Positions 1-11,281 of a stretch of DNA of 60,000 bases are shown here, piece by piece; within the stretch, counting starts at the first letter, position 1, and every line of letters starts with the position of its first letter. Below the pieces are notes generated by a model that saw only the letters and a program-made list of their open reading frames with translations, was not told where the DNA came from and did no database searches. Origin of the DNA: Branchiostoma floridae (Eukaryota > Chordata > Leptocardii > Amphioxiformes > Branchiostomatidae); contig NC_049989.1 of assembly GCF_000003815.2 (NCBI RefSeq), forward strand, positions 23,031,737-23,091,736. Direction: 5' to 3'. Made by a program: the position numbers and the translations under genes.

Positions 1-219
1 GTTCGGTGCCAGAGTTTCAGGTCTTAGTGTTAAGAGTAGAACGTTTTTCTAAACAAATTCAGAAACATTTCAAGCTTTTCCAGAAGAGTCCTTTGACATT
101 GAATTCAAATTTTACGTACTGTGCATTTACTTTGTCGTTATCTATTCCCTTACGTCTCAATATATTGGATTGACACTTTGCCGCGAACTTTCAAATGGTT
201 TTAACTTCGACACGTTGTC
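1..219 (+). other. Intron sequence left of the transposon (channel gene)
   Basis: No exon is recognisable here. Because the channel exon at 4139 opens in mid-codon, this stretch is best read as part of the intron into which the transposon inserted. The six bases at 212-217 (ACGTTG) reappear just right of the transposon at 4125-4130. Confidence 0.5.
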
Positions 220-343
220 TAGGGGGGTCGATAAATGGCAAGTTCAAAATTTTTTGACACCCACTTGGGAAATGGTTAACACCATCAATACAAGACTTTG
301 GATACAAAAAGTAAAGCCGTATCTTGAAATAAACCCCCCACCC
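220..343. repeat. Left terminal inverted repeat of the transposon
   Basis: It pairs with 3990-4124. The outer ~25 bases match closely and the inner part is patchy, with shared blocks CACCCACTT and AAATAAACCCCCCACC. Confidence 0.75.
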
Positions 344-496
344 CTTGCAATTCAAAATTATCAACAGTGAGACCAATAATATGCACATGTGTAAAATAAA
401 GCAAAGTTCATATGGCCCGTTTCATTTTAATTTGCCATTTTTGCATCTGCTTCTAACGTCTTCTTATAACATGCAATAGATTTAAATAAATAAAAA

Positions 497-540
497 ATGT
501 TTTATTTGCAAAATCATGCCCGAGGGCTAATTGCATACAC
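497..540 (-). repeat. Short 3'-end fragment of a dispersed retroelement
   Basis: The reverse complement contains TTAGCCCTCGGGCA followed by an A-rich TTTGCAAATAAA-like end. The same motif occurs on the plus strand at about 50041-50073 and 53631-53666. It lies inside the left part of the transposon, which suggests nesting. Family unknown. Confidence 0.4.
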
Positions 541-573
541 AATCTCAAGAACTAAGAGAGGTAAGTACATAAA

Positions 574-673
574 NNNNNNNNNNNNNNNNNNNNNNNNNNN
601 NNNNNNNNNNNNNNNNNNNNNNNNNNNNNNNNNNNNNNNNNNNNNNNNNNNNNNNNNNNNNNNNNNNNNNNNN
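574..673. other. Assembly gap (100 N)
   Basis: Exactly 100 unknown bases, a conventional gap of unspecified size, inside the transposon. Confidence 0.99.
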
Positions 674-810
674 TGTGCGCCCTAGCTATACTGCCCGTGT
701 ACTAGTACAAATAAACGACAGCTTGCAGTGTGCAAAGTTTGTTCACATTTTAATTGTCAAAACGAAATTACTGGCAAAGTCGAAAGTACAATTTGAGTCA
801 CAATGATAAA

Positions 811-3800
811 TTACAAAGATGCGATCTTGTTAAGGCTTTCCTTGAATTTGTCATAGTCCAGGGTTGTTCTGTCGCTTTTCTTTCCCAGGAAAGACATCAG
901 TGCCTCCCCAAACTCCTGTGCTGTTTTGGTCCTCCTCTTCCCGCTCGGCAGTGTCACCTGGATTCGGAAGATAGGGTCGACTTTTGGCAGAAGAGTGGTA
1001 CTCTCTCTGGCAAACTGAATTTCTAGCTTCATTCTCTGTTGTTTCTCTTTGTCATTCAGTTTTTCGCTTGCAATGAATTGCTCAACCTCCGAACTGTCAG
1101 TGAAGGGGCCACCGCTAGCTTTCAGTTTGTCTAGCATGTCAAGTCTCTTCCTCTCATTTCTTTGAGCCATCTCCTGCTTTTGCGCTGCCCCCATCTCAAA
1201 CTTCTCCTGTGTATGTCTACTCCAGTTGAGTTCGACCTCCCTCTTAGCCTGAGCTGCTGCTTTGAAACCCCTGAAGGAGGGAACCTGCCCATGTCTGATG
1301 AGCTCTTGGCTCTTCTGCAAGATGATTGATCTGCTCACCGCATTCAGCGTGCCAAGCTTTTTCAGTCTGTGGTCTACCTTGCCACACTGCCTCTCCATAC
1401 CGATGTTGTGAACAGGGGTTTCATCAATGTTGCTTGCCTGGTCGCTCACTGGATAGTCCATTGGGAAGGACTCTTCATCAATCCCATAGTCTCTCCTTTG
1501 CCTGGCTAGGACAGTCTGCATGTGGGGCAGCATCAAGTTAGTCAACTTCTTCACTTCTTCCATGTGCTCCTCAGCTACGTCGGACACAGAACTCAGGACC
1601 TCTTCCGTGTAACTCTTCTTTACACCAGCAAACAGGTCATCAGACACCGCAGTGTACTCAGGCTTTATGAACCTTGTGAAGTCATCACTGATAGGCTTGC
1701 CCAGACCTGTGTGCAATCCTTTGTAGAACTCACTCAGCTGAGTATGGGTAGCACCCTTCTCTATTGTCCTGGCATAGAATGGTTCCACCAAGTGCACACC
1801 CAGACAGGCAAAGACCACAAGGACCACTTTCAGATAGGGAAGTTCCAAAACTTCTCTCACCAGGCAGGCCAGGCGGTTATTAATGTGTGGGTTCTGCCTT
1901 AGGAATTCTACCAGATGGTCATAGATGTGGATCAATACGGCTGCTGCTCTTGAGAGGCATCCAAACCGGTTGTCCTTGTACGCAAACAAGACATTAGATA
2001 CATTCCTTTGCTCCAAGAAGAGGAGAAATGGCTTGTAGCGGTTCCAGGGCTTGTGTGAATATTCTGGAGCCACCAGCTTCAGGCACATGTCTAGCGATTG
2101 CCCAGCCAGACTGGTATTCTTGCTTCCTACTTCCATATCCACCATGAAACCCTTCAGAACCTGCTCCATCTTCATATCTGCCTCCACTATCTTCATAACC
2201 TTGTTCATGGCACTGCTGAAGCCAAGTGTAGTGTGTGTACCACAAAATAGCTGTCCTGCTGGTTTCTCTATGTCGTACATCTCTGCCAGAAGATTTGCAA
2301 ACCCCTTGTTGTGTTCTGTGCTGTCTGTCATGTGTGTGTCTACAAGCTTATACACATCCTCTGCACTGACTCCTCGAACTGATGCCAGTATCTCAAAGCC
2401 CATATCCACCTGCATTGCTATATCTTCAGTTGTCTCTCCATGGATTGGTAGGATAGGCAGAGGAAATGGGGTCTCCTGACCAACATGCAGCCCTTCCCCC
2501 TTGAACTGACCTACACCTTTCTTTGTGGTACTGTCTGATGCGTGAGTAATCATCCTACCCTTCTGCTTCTCCTCGTCAAGCTTGTCCACCACTAGAGAGA
2601 GACTCTGGGCCTCGATCTGCTGCAGAGCTTCCCTGATGTTCTTGTTCGTTGGCACAGTATCTACATCAAAGATCTCATCATATTCCCCAAGGCTTTTCCA
2701 TCTTCGTCCAAACATTGTGTTACCAACTTCAATCACAGCTGAGCTTGCTTCACTAATGGAAAGCCCCTTTCCTGAGAGATTAGCTACAGTCTTGTAAAAG
2801 TCCTCACGTATTTTTCTCTCCGACTCTCGTATGTGTTGAAACGCTGGAGGTAGTGGGTCATCTACCTCCATCTCAGCAACAGCCGTGAAGATCTTTCTTT
2901 TCTTTCCCTTGGGGTTGTCCGAAAGCTCGCCTTCCTAATGTGAAAAACATTTATTGAAAATAATTCATATGTCACACACGCGCATTCAACTACAGACACA
3001 AGAATAAAGACTGCAATTACAAAATGCATGTGTAAAAACACAGGTAGATAGGAGGTAACTGTACCTTGTGGTGTTTATCAGTCTCAGAAGTCTTTTGTCG
3101 CTTTTGCTTTGGCTCGCTTTCCTCTGGCTCTTCTCCACCACTGCTGGCAGTGCTGCTAAAAATCTCACCAGCTTCAATGAGATTAGCAGTAATCTCATCT
3201 AGAGTCCTGTACTGGAACTGCTGGTCTCTTTCCTTCCTGTACTCTTCCTGCCTCTCCCTCACCCTCTGGGCTCTCATTGTACTTTGGTACCACACAGGGT
3301 CCACGCCTTTGTGACAATACATCTTCCGCTCTGTCTTCTGGTCTTCATAGTACTTATGCTCCATGTCACTCATGCTCACCCCCCATTCTTCTTGCAGGGC
3401 TTGACGCCGTACAGGGTCCTCTAGATAAACATCGAAGAGCTGGCCCTTTCTTTCAAACAGCTCTTTGTAGTCATTGACGGCCTTTGAGTTCTCTTTCCCT
3501 TTTTGCCCATATCTCTTCCTGCCTTCCGTAAACTGTTTTCTCAAGGCCTCCACCCTCCTCTTGATTGTGCTCAAGGATACACAATACACTGTGTCATGGT
3601 AGTACTTTGCGTAGACCTGCTTTGCCACCTCTGATACCGCCATGTCGGTGGTCACTTTACCTATTCCCTCTACTTCCAAGTGGTATCTAAGCATTGATAT
3701 CACACTTTGCAGGGTTGGCAGTTTCGTGGGCGGGTTGAAATGTTTGGACGGTGGGAAGGCCTTATCGGCATCAAGCTCTTTTGCTTCCGATCTAGTTTTA

Positions 3801-3820
3801 GGCCTACTACAGGTCGCCAT
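811..3820 (-). CDS. Transposase-like protein, two exons, 959 aa
   Basis: Exon 1 is 3820-3065 and exon 2 is 2934-811. The intron has a GT donor after Lys252 and a CATTAG acceptor, phase 0. I chose the ATG at 3820 for its strong Kozak context (AACATGGCG); an in-frame ATG at 3862 would add 14 residues. The N-terminal third is charged and helical (about residues 60-230) and could bind DNA. A nuclear-localisation-like KGKKRK follows the splice junction. The catalytic region shows ASDSTTKKG (Asp near 386), MTDSTEHNKG (Asp near 456) and then CGTHT (Cys 483, His 486), a CxxH arrangement typical of several eukaryotic cut-and-paste transposases. A Glu in HLVEPFYA is a possible third catalytic residue. 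The C-terminal quarter is a K/E/R-rich predicted coiled coil. The gene lies wholly between the TIRs. It could instead be a domesticated gene, but the intact TIRs argue against that. Confidence 0.75.
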
Positions 3821-3989
3821 GTTTACTAATATTCTGTTGGTTGAGTGTCTCAAACATGCCAAAAGCGCGGGAGAATAATGTAATGTGATATGCCATGGTA
3901 CGCTGCGGCGGGCGGCGGTGACCTCTTCACCTGATTACCCCAATAGTGTACTAATAGTGCATATAATATGGATTTCGTTTTTTGGGTGA

Positions 3990-4124
3990 GGTGGGGGGTT
4001 TATTTTACATTAGATGCCAATTTTTATGCAAAATGTCTCTCAAATGACCTAATGCATCACCCCTGAAGTGGGTGTGGTCATATTTGAAAATTTCCATTTT
4101 TTGCCAATTTATCGACCCCCCCTA
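3990..4124. repeat. Right terminal inverted repeat of the transposon
   Basis: Its reverse complement starts TAGGGGGGGTCGATAAAT and ends in the shared block AAATAAACCCCCCACC. The outer end is 14 bp from the next channel exon, so the polypyrimidine tract of that intron lies largely inside this repeat. Confidence 0.75.
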
Positions 4125-4138
4125 ACGTTGAATTCTAG

Positions 4139-7100
4139 ATGGGCAGTTCTATGAGGGATCGTATGAGGGCGCTTATGATCACATCTTCATGGCGTTCCTG
4201 AGAACATTCATACTCCTGGCAGGTACGTAACAATAAGCGCGCTCACCGTTACATGTACGCATGCGTAATAGTGCCCAAAGTAGTGGATCATTCTACTCGC
4301 AGTCAATTATGTTACCTTCACAGAAGGGAACATGTCTGTTTTTGCTTTGTTTCTTCTTCCTTTCCGCGAAAATAAGGTCAACGACCTGGACCAGACGGCT
4401 GTCACCATGGTAACCGGTAACGTAGCAGGCACCATGTGGTGTTCGGTTACATAATGTAGCAAATGTCAGATCTAGAGGGGCTCGGGTCACTACATTTAGA
4501 AATGTGTTCAAATAAGAATGAACAAAACAGTTGCCAGTGTTAGACTACAACATGTGAAGGTAACATTCTGTATTCGCTTGCAAATATTACCTTTCTAGTT
4601 TGTTAAGTCTTTGTACATCTTACCACAACCGAAAACTTCACGATAATCTGTCCTGTTTTTGCTGCACGTTTCCCCGTCAGGCGGTGACTATCCAAGTCTC
4701 ATGATCGAGGCCTACAAGACTGAAAACACGACACTGCTGTATTTTGACACCGTGGTCTACATAGGACAGGTGGGTATATATGTGGTGATGCATGGGGTTT
4801 TGCTTGGAGGGATAGAAGAATCTCACTAGACAAAAGTTTCATGGATACATTAGAAATTAAAGACCTGTAAATGGCATTTATTCTTCACAAACAAACAAAA
4901 ACATTTAAAAACGACACATTGCACACCTAATTGGCCAAACTTGAAAATGAACTAGATTTCAGACTTTAGTATTCATAGCAGAAGGCACCCAAAATTCATC
5001 CATGTATTATGTTTTTACGGACGTGTTTCATATACTCGCGTCTGAGCAAATAAACTATGACAAACTCTGATGAAGATCTTGTATTTCCTTCCCTAGTTCT
5101 TCGCTTTCGCCCTGCTGGTCGCCCAGATCTACGATTCCTACAAGTTTGCCAACAAGAAAAGAGTGAGTGATGCATTCACTTTTTGTTATTTTGTCATGCC
5201 ACACCATACACTTTGAGAAGATGGCGAAAAATTATGTAGAAGAATTATCATATACTATTCCGTCACAAAATGGCTAGGTTTCATTCGTGCTTATTGCAAA
5301 GGAAATCAAAATTACCTTTGTATACATCTACATGTTGCGATGGTTCGTATTCTTTTCCAACTTTCAAAGCCAGTTATGAGAATTGCAAAGAAAAATTTCA
5401 AAATAGACATCATGAATATTGCAATTTTTCTTTAATACTTCTGTCCATTTCTTCTAGATAAAAGTGGAGCGTCTAGAGGAGAGACAGTGTCTAGTAAAAG
5501 CATTTGACGCCATTGACTTTGCCAAGATCGGGGTTATATCATATCAACAGTGGAGAAGGTAACACAGCAGAATACTTTTTTAAAGTTTGGTTTATCATTT
5601 GATGAATTCCTGGGAAGAGCGGTGACAAAAACAGATCTTCAGATCGATTTTAGCATGTCTTTCACAATACCTGTTAGGGGGACGGAAATACTTTAAGCAA
5701 AATGTTTATTTATAAACATGTTTCAGATTACACAAAGAATTGGATCAAAGAGCCACAGAAGTGGAAACTATGGGAAGATTTAAGGTAAGGCAGTTTTCCT
5801 ATGAAAGTACGATTTTCAGTTAACGCTGGAGGTGTAATCTTTTGGAATTGGTGCACATATTACATATAGCCTAGTTTCACTAATCCTGTTATACTTATAC
5901 AGACTTGGCCGATTTTATCAAGTTTCTAACCTACATACAGAAATTCAAGGAGCTGGCGGGCCAGGATGTGAGCCCTGGGAACAAGACTTCAGACAGTGGG
6001 GACGAGGCGTTGACGTTGGTGGAGTTCCTCTTCCTTCCCGACGTGCTTCAGTTCACAGTGGAAAAGGTGACGTCATTTCTGTATAATACGTGTGTTACGC
6101 GTATGAATGTGTTTACTACTATTTTTGATAAACCATTGTAACAAACTGTTTTTCATCCAGGGAGGTGCAAGTCATTCCAAGGCTACATATATACGTTTGA
6201 GGTTTAAATGATATGATATATAATAAATGATAAATACTTTATACCAAGGTTTAAACGCTAGTATTTCGTAAATGTTTTCTTGCAGAAACGACGAAAGGAA
6301 CTTTTCGGGAGACGAAACAGCTGCCTCATAAGACTTCAAAACATTCTGAATGGCAGGGCGGTTTTCTGGATCTCTACGGTAAGTGAAAGTTCACCATTAT
6401 CATATTCTTGGTTTGATTGTTTCGGGGGCGATTCTGTCTATGTGTGTTTCCGTGTAGGGAGATGTGTACTTGTGTGCGTCTCAGCTTCTCAAAAAAAACA
6501 CCATTGCAATACATCCGCAGAACGTTTTCTTACGAGTCGCCTGTAAAGCTGCACCTGTCATCTCTGGTCGCCTTGATAAGAAACAATAGGTGTGACCCAA
6601 TGGACAAAAAATGACAAATGTTAGATTGTTGATGAAAGCATAGTACACTTCTACAAATATTTTTTTGCGTAACTTTCCGTAGCTGCTGAACCTGCTGTTC
6701 CTCCTGTCCTTCGCCGTGGTTTGGCGCGGGATGCCCAGAATCGTCGTAAGTACGTCTATCAATCTGACAATCATCATCATCGCGGGCGGCTTGCCCGGAC
6801 CGGGTCCTCTCTCTCCTTCTAAACGTCTCTGACAGTTATACCTTACGCCAAAGCTGTCATTTGTCGTAATGAATTGGTTTATTGACTAGTTTAAGACTCT
6901 ATTAAGCAGTCACATGGCTAAATTGTAAGATTCTCACATGCTAACCACTGTTCAACGTTCACATATCGTCTGTTACATAACTTCGGGTGAGAAAAAACTA
7001 AGTGTGTAAAAGAAAACTCCTATGTCCTATGACCTACCAACCTGATGAAACTATTTTCGGTACATAACTTCATGTTTCCTGTACTCCTAGGCAGAGATCA

Positions 7101-10100
7101 TATTCTGGTTGAATGGGTGCCTGCTGGCTCTGATGCTGATGCTGTCGATTCTTCAGGTATGTCCTACAATAGCCTAAAAATACCACCGTGGTCTATACCA
7201 CGTACTTTTATTCGTATGTCGTACGCATTATTACTATAATTGGTGTAAAACACGGGCTCCTTCAAAGTGCCCTGCATTGGACAAAACATACCACCGTTCG
7301 TCTTTCATCCAACCCAACTTGAACCAATTCTCTTTAAGTCAAAGTGTGCTGCCAAATGATTCATACGTGACGTTGCTGTGTTTACGTAAGTCGTACGTAC
7401 TATTACTACAATTGGTGTAAAGCAAGTAGAAAACCACACATCCACACCCAGAATGACGACGAGCTCTCGAAATCGTCGAGTCGAAATCTTATTTGCCACT
7501 ATATTTGTACGTGTTTCAGATTGCAGCGTTCAGACGAGATATCAGCCGAGAAAATGTGGTCGCCATGGTGATGGAGCTGCTCACCATTGGCTGCCACGTC
7601 TCCATGGCGACAGTGCGGGAGGAGAAGATGCTGAGAAACTGGGCCCGGATTGCGGCTTTCCTGTGTATGCTCGTCAGACAGGGCGTGGTGTGGATGTAAG
7701 GGACGTTTCAATTGATAGGATTTAGGAGCATTTCATTTTTCATTATATCCTATGATATAAGGGACGTTTCTGTTGATAGGATTCTCGATTCATTGATTAA
7801 AACTCAATACGAAAAGCCCAACGAATTTTCCTGTTATAGAAGAGAACCAGAGAAGCAAACAGCCGTAGTCACCAAATGATGCACGTCACTGTTCGGTTAA
7901 GTCAAATTTCATTTGAATAGATATCACCTTCATTTCAGGCTGCAACACACGCAGTGTACTTCTTTCGCAGTCAAGAGAGAGCTCGTCAAATACTAGTAGT
8001 TGAGCTAACAAGTTTATTTTCCGTTAGCTCCTCACAGATAACTTGATACTGAAACGACTTGCCATTTTACTCTGTCAGCCATGACCTATCCTATGAAACT
8101 CCCGATTTAATCTATGGTGATTCTATGAAGTGTTGAAGTTTAAAAGTTTACTTCTCACCCCCATCACCTACAATCCATCCACCCCCTCTCAGCCCGCTGT
8201 CCACGTGGTTCCACTGGGCCCGCAGGATAGCCTTACCTTACGTCATCCTGACGTTACTCACCTACGTCATCATGTACGTCACCGCCGTCATCGGGACGGA
8301 GCTCTTCGCATCAGTCTCGGGTGAGAACTGTTCGAAAATTTGCTTTCTTTCTTTACCCTTTTACTCTTTTCATATAAAAGAAATGTTTTACTGTCTGTGG
8401 AGATTCCAATCGCCACCATTATACAGCATTCTTTCGTAATGATACGAACTTAATTAATGTTACGTTACCGTAATAGAGGGATTCATCGAAGTTCAACAGT
8501 TTTTATAATTCTCTGGCAGGGTTCCAGCCACCGCGGGGGTTCCAGGACTTTGACACCGCCATGCTGACGCTGTTTCAGGTTAGGAGAATCATGTCTAGTA
8601 TTAGTAGCCAATAGGCCAACCCGTTACTTAGCTTTGTAATGACCAATGGTTGATTAATTGAAGCCTGTTTCGGGCCAATACAAACATATTGGAACGTTGT
8701 ATTTTGAAACGTCCCAAAAAGCCGTTACATAATTTTGCAATGGGCCGTTCCCCTAGAACGCCATGTCGAACAAATAGAACCCACTGTTCTATTTGAACCA
8801 GTCGGTCAAAATAGAACAGGGGGCAGGGCTTTATTCTTGTGACGTCATTTTCTGTTCCAGATCCTGATGGGGTCCGGTTGGGACAGCATGATGCAGACCG
8901 TTGCCATGGAGACCTCGTACTGGGCATGCGCGTACTTCCTGCTGTACTTCACGCTGATCCACCTGCTGGTCGTCAACGTCGCCATGGCAATCATGGTGGA
9001 CCTGGTGTCCATCATACAGGCTGACGTCAGTCTCATTACGTCATTCTATAGTTTTAGTAAAGTAGAGTGGACTCATTCCCCAATCTACTAAAGTTTGGCA
9101 GGATGAATAAACTGGAACTATGCGGCTCCAGATGTCTTGCTGAGGGACGTCCGCGGTGCGAAAGATGTTGGTTAGCTAAGGAATGACTCCACTGTGCTAT
9201 GAATTCGTTTTGTATAGTTTCATTAGAGGCATCTACTCACATGGCTGTGACGTCACAGTGGTTGGCATGGCAATCATGGTTCATTGACCTGGTGTCCATC
9301 ATATTGCCTGACGTGAAAACGGAGATATTGTATTTGTTTGTCTGCTCGATGTGTGTTAAATAAGCCCCCAAATGTCTTCAGCATGATGCTTCAAGACAAT
9401 GCGTTTTGTTTTTCAGGAGAGCGAGGCTGGAGGTTCAGCAGACGAAGAAGAGGCGGAAAAGGAAGAAGAAGATGGCGACAAAATGTCACTTTCTTACAAG
9501 GTTTTGGTTATCTTGGTCATCTCTTAAAAATGATCTTGCACACAGCTTTATCCTACCATGACTAGTTTCTAACGTACGAAGACCCACAATGACAACTACA
9601 TTATGATACAGTTCCTTTCATGATGACCCATCCAGACTTTGACCATAAACATACGAAGGCCCATAAGTACATTTGGAGAGAAAAAAAAAAGATTTAAAAA
9701 TCAGTTGCCCTTATCCAGCCTTTTTACTTAAACGTACCACCTAGTTTAAAGAAGGCCCCAAAGCTACAATTGAACTGCAAAACAGAACCCCTCTAGATAT
9801 CCATTTAAATATTATAGCTAGCTACGAAGGCCCACAGCGACATTTATACTGAGCCATTTCCGATTCCCCTCCAGATGTCGCTGTCGAGCCTGGACCTGTC
9901 CCTGCCCATGTCTATCCTCATGCCCGCCCTCGGGTCACACGTCACCGGTTCCCATGGCAACAGCCCGACAGACGACGGTCCTCAGGACCCCTCGTCACCA
10001 GGGGCAACGGTAACGTCACGTGATGAGCCGGTACAGGAGGCAGGTGTGTATGGATAAACTGTCAAATGTACATAGCCTCGTGTTTGGTCATCATTATATC

Positions 10101-11135
10101 TTGCTTGTCGTGTTGTTGTCAGTACTGTTACGAGTCCAGGGCTTTCCCACTAGCATGGACAGCTGCAAGCCTGTTTTAACTCACTCATTCATAATGGCAG
10201 GCATGGTAAGTAATATAGATAAGTTCAATAAACAGGCCCTGACCACAAAACCCAGAAAATGTTGGGAATCTTACAATGGTTGTACCAGTACGAAGTTCAG
10301 TACCGGTGGTATGGTTTGATTCTAATCAGCGATATCAAACGATATCACTCGTGATCCTACGTCATATTCTGTCTTGAAACAGAATTTTTGCTGCTCGTTG
10401 TTTCCACAATTCGTTTAAATGTGCAATCTATAACGTTTACATGCATTGACCTAAAATACGCCTTACGCAAAGTCATTTATAGTCTAGTACGTTTGTGAAG
10501 TGTCTAGTATGAAAGCGGAAAATTATTATTTTTCTCCTCAAACAAACCTTTAGTCCACCTGTCAGGAAGAAAGAGTTTAGGCAACTGGAGGCGGGAGTTG
10601 CTAGGCGACATCACGGTGCTGAACGCTGAGGAGCTGCGCCGCCTGTCGGAACTGAGCAAATCTGCAGCCAGGCTGCGCACACAAGCACGGGTAAGGAAAA
10701 CACCGAATCCTTTGAACACTTTTGCACACAAAATTGCTTTTACTGAGTACGTCGTCTAAAGACCCTGAATCTGATTGGAGCGTACGGAACGAGATTGTAT
10801 GGTCTAAATTGATTCTATTTGTATTTATCTATTTATTTATTCGTTTTGCTGACTTTTGTGGCTTATATATCACCACTTCAGACGGACAACAGTTATCTAG
10901 TACCACTATGTATTAGAAAATGTTATTTTCCCGTGTGCGTATTTGCAACACAAAAGAAACGTTTATTCTGCAAATCAACTCATCAGGTCTGCAGTTTACA
11001 GCTTTTTCGGTAGATGTCGTCCCTGCATGGTGTATAAATTGAGCCCTCTCTCCCTAGACGCAGCTGAGGCGGCGAATCTCCTCCACTCTGCGCGTCATGG
11101 ACCTGGAGGAGGAGGAAGAAGAGGAGACTGTGTAG
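4139..11135 (+). CDS. TPCN: Two-pore-channel-like cation channel, 3' 17 exons (partial)
   Basis: Exons: 4139-4222, 4681-4769, 5097-5162, 5458-5558, 5727-5784, 5941-6066, 6286-6378, 6683-6745, 7091-7156, 7520-7695, 8193-8320, 8520-8578, 8861-9025, 9417-9500, 9875-10043, 10554-10690, 11058-11135. All have GT-AG borders and compatible phases, giving 579 residues. In order: pore loop I (LLAGGDYPSLM), the S6-I helix, a cytosolic linker with an EF-hand-like segment (AFDAIDFAKIGVISYQQW), a second S1-S4 set, S5-II (LTLLTYVIMYVTAVIGTELF), pore loop II (TLFQILMGSGWDSMMQ), S6-II, then a hydrophilic tail ending in a run of seven Glu. The pore-EF-like linker-six-helix order is that of two-pore channels, which are endolysosomal or plasma-membrane Na/Ca channels of about 750-850 residues, so roughly the first 6TM half lies left of the window. 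Both filters are unlike the usual TPC sequences, so orthology (TPC1, 2 or 3) is uncertain. Confidence 0.78.
7211..7427 (+). repeat. Intronic direct repeat pair
   Basis: About 42 bp ending in AATTGGTGTAAA occur at 7211-7252 and again, diverged, at 7383-7425 within one channel intron. Confidence 0.55.
7696..7786 (+). repeat. Duplicated splice-donor region, channel intron after exon 10
   Basis: The intron start GTAAGGGACGTTTC...TTGATAGGATT at 7696 recurs at about 7757 as ATAAGGGACGTTTC...TTGATAGGATT. The second copy has lost the GT. Two copies, spacing about 61 bp. Confidence 0.6.
8730..8840. mobile_element. Partial foldback element in a channel intron
   Basis: AACGCCATGTCGAACAAATA followed by inverted GTTCTATTT/AAATAGAAC motifs resembles the hairpin element at 40633-40797. 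It lies just upstream of the pore-II exon. Confidence 0.45.
9264..9320 (+). repeat. Diverged intronic copy of an exon end and donor (channel)
   Basis: GGCATGGCAATCATGG and CCTGGTGTCCATCATA, then CCTGACGT, repeat the last ~50 bases of exon 13 and its donor (about 8977-9027), 288 bp further into the intron. Confidence 0.7.
9577..9871 (+). repeat. Degenerate intronic repeats
   Basis: Four diverged copies of a short unit around GAAGGCCCA..., at about 9577, 9653, 9752 and 9824, fill the intron between exons 14 and 15. Confidence 0.45.
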
Positions 11136-11275
11136 TGGTGACACCTAGCGATTTGATCGCAATCGTCATCGCGGAGCTGAATCTTGTTTCACGAACATTG
11201 AATACAAGAGAAAGACTATGTTAGACGGTGGTAACTTAAAAAAAGTTGCGGACAATCCGTGTTTCCATGTTACTT

Positions 11276-11281
11276 AATAAA
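11276..11281 (+). other. Polyadenylation signal AATAAA (channel gene)
   Basis: The hexamer lies about 140 bp after the stop codon at 11133-11135, so it is a plausible end of the transcript. Confidence 0.6.

Larger units (their letters stand above)
218..4124 (-). mobile_element. DNA transposon with long imperfect TIRs and a transposase-like gene
   Basis: The ends are inverted repeats: TAGGGGGGTCGATAAAT at 220 matches the reverse complement of the right end at 4124 (one extra G), and similarity returns inside the arms (CACCCACTT; AAATAAACCCCCCACC at 327 and, inverted, about 3990-4005). The same hexamer ACGTTG flanks both sides (212-217 and 4125-4130), suggesting a target-site duplication, with two extra bases (TC) between it and the left end. 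The element carries one two-exon gene on the minus strand with no stop or frameshift, so it may be recent and autonomous. A 100-N gap lies near its left end. I cannot name the superfamily: the protein has a DDE-like layout with a CxxH motif, as in the hAT/Kolobok/MULE-type group. Confidence 0.8.
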
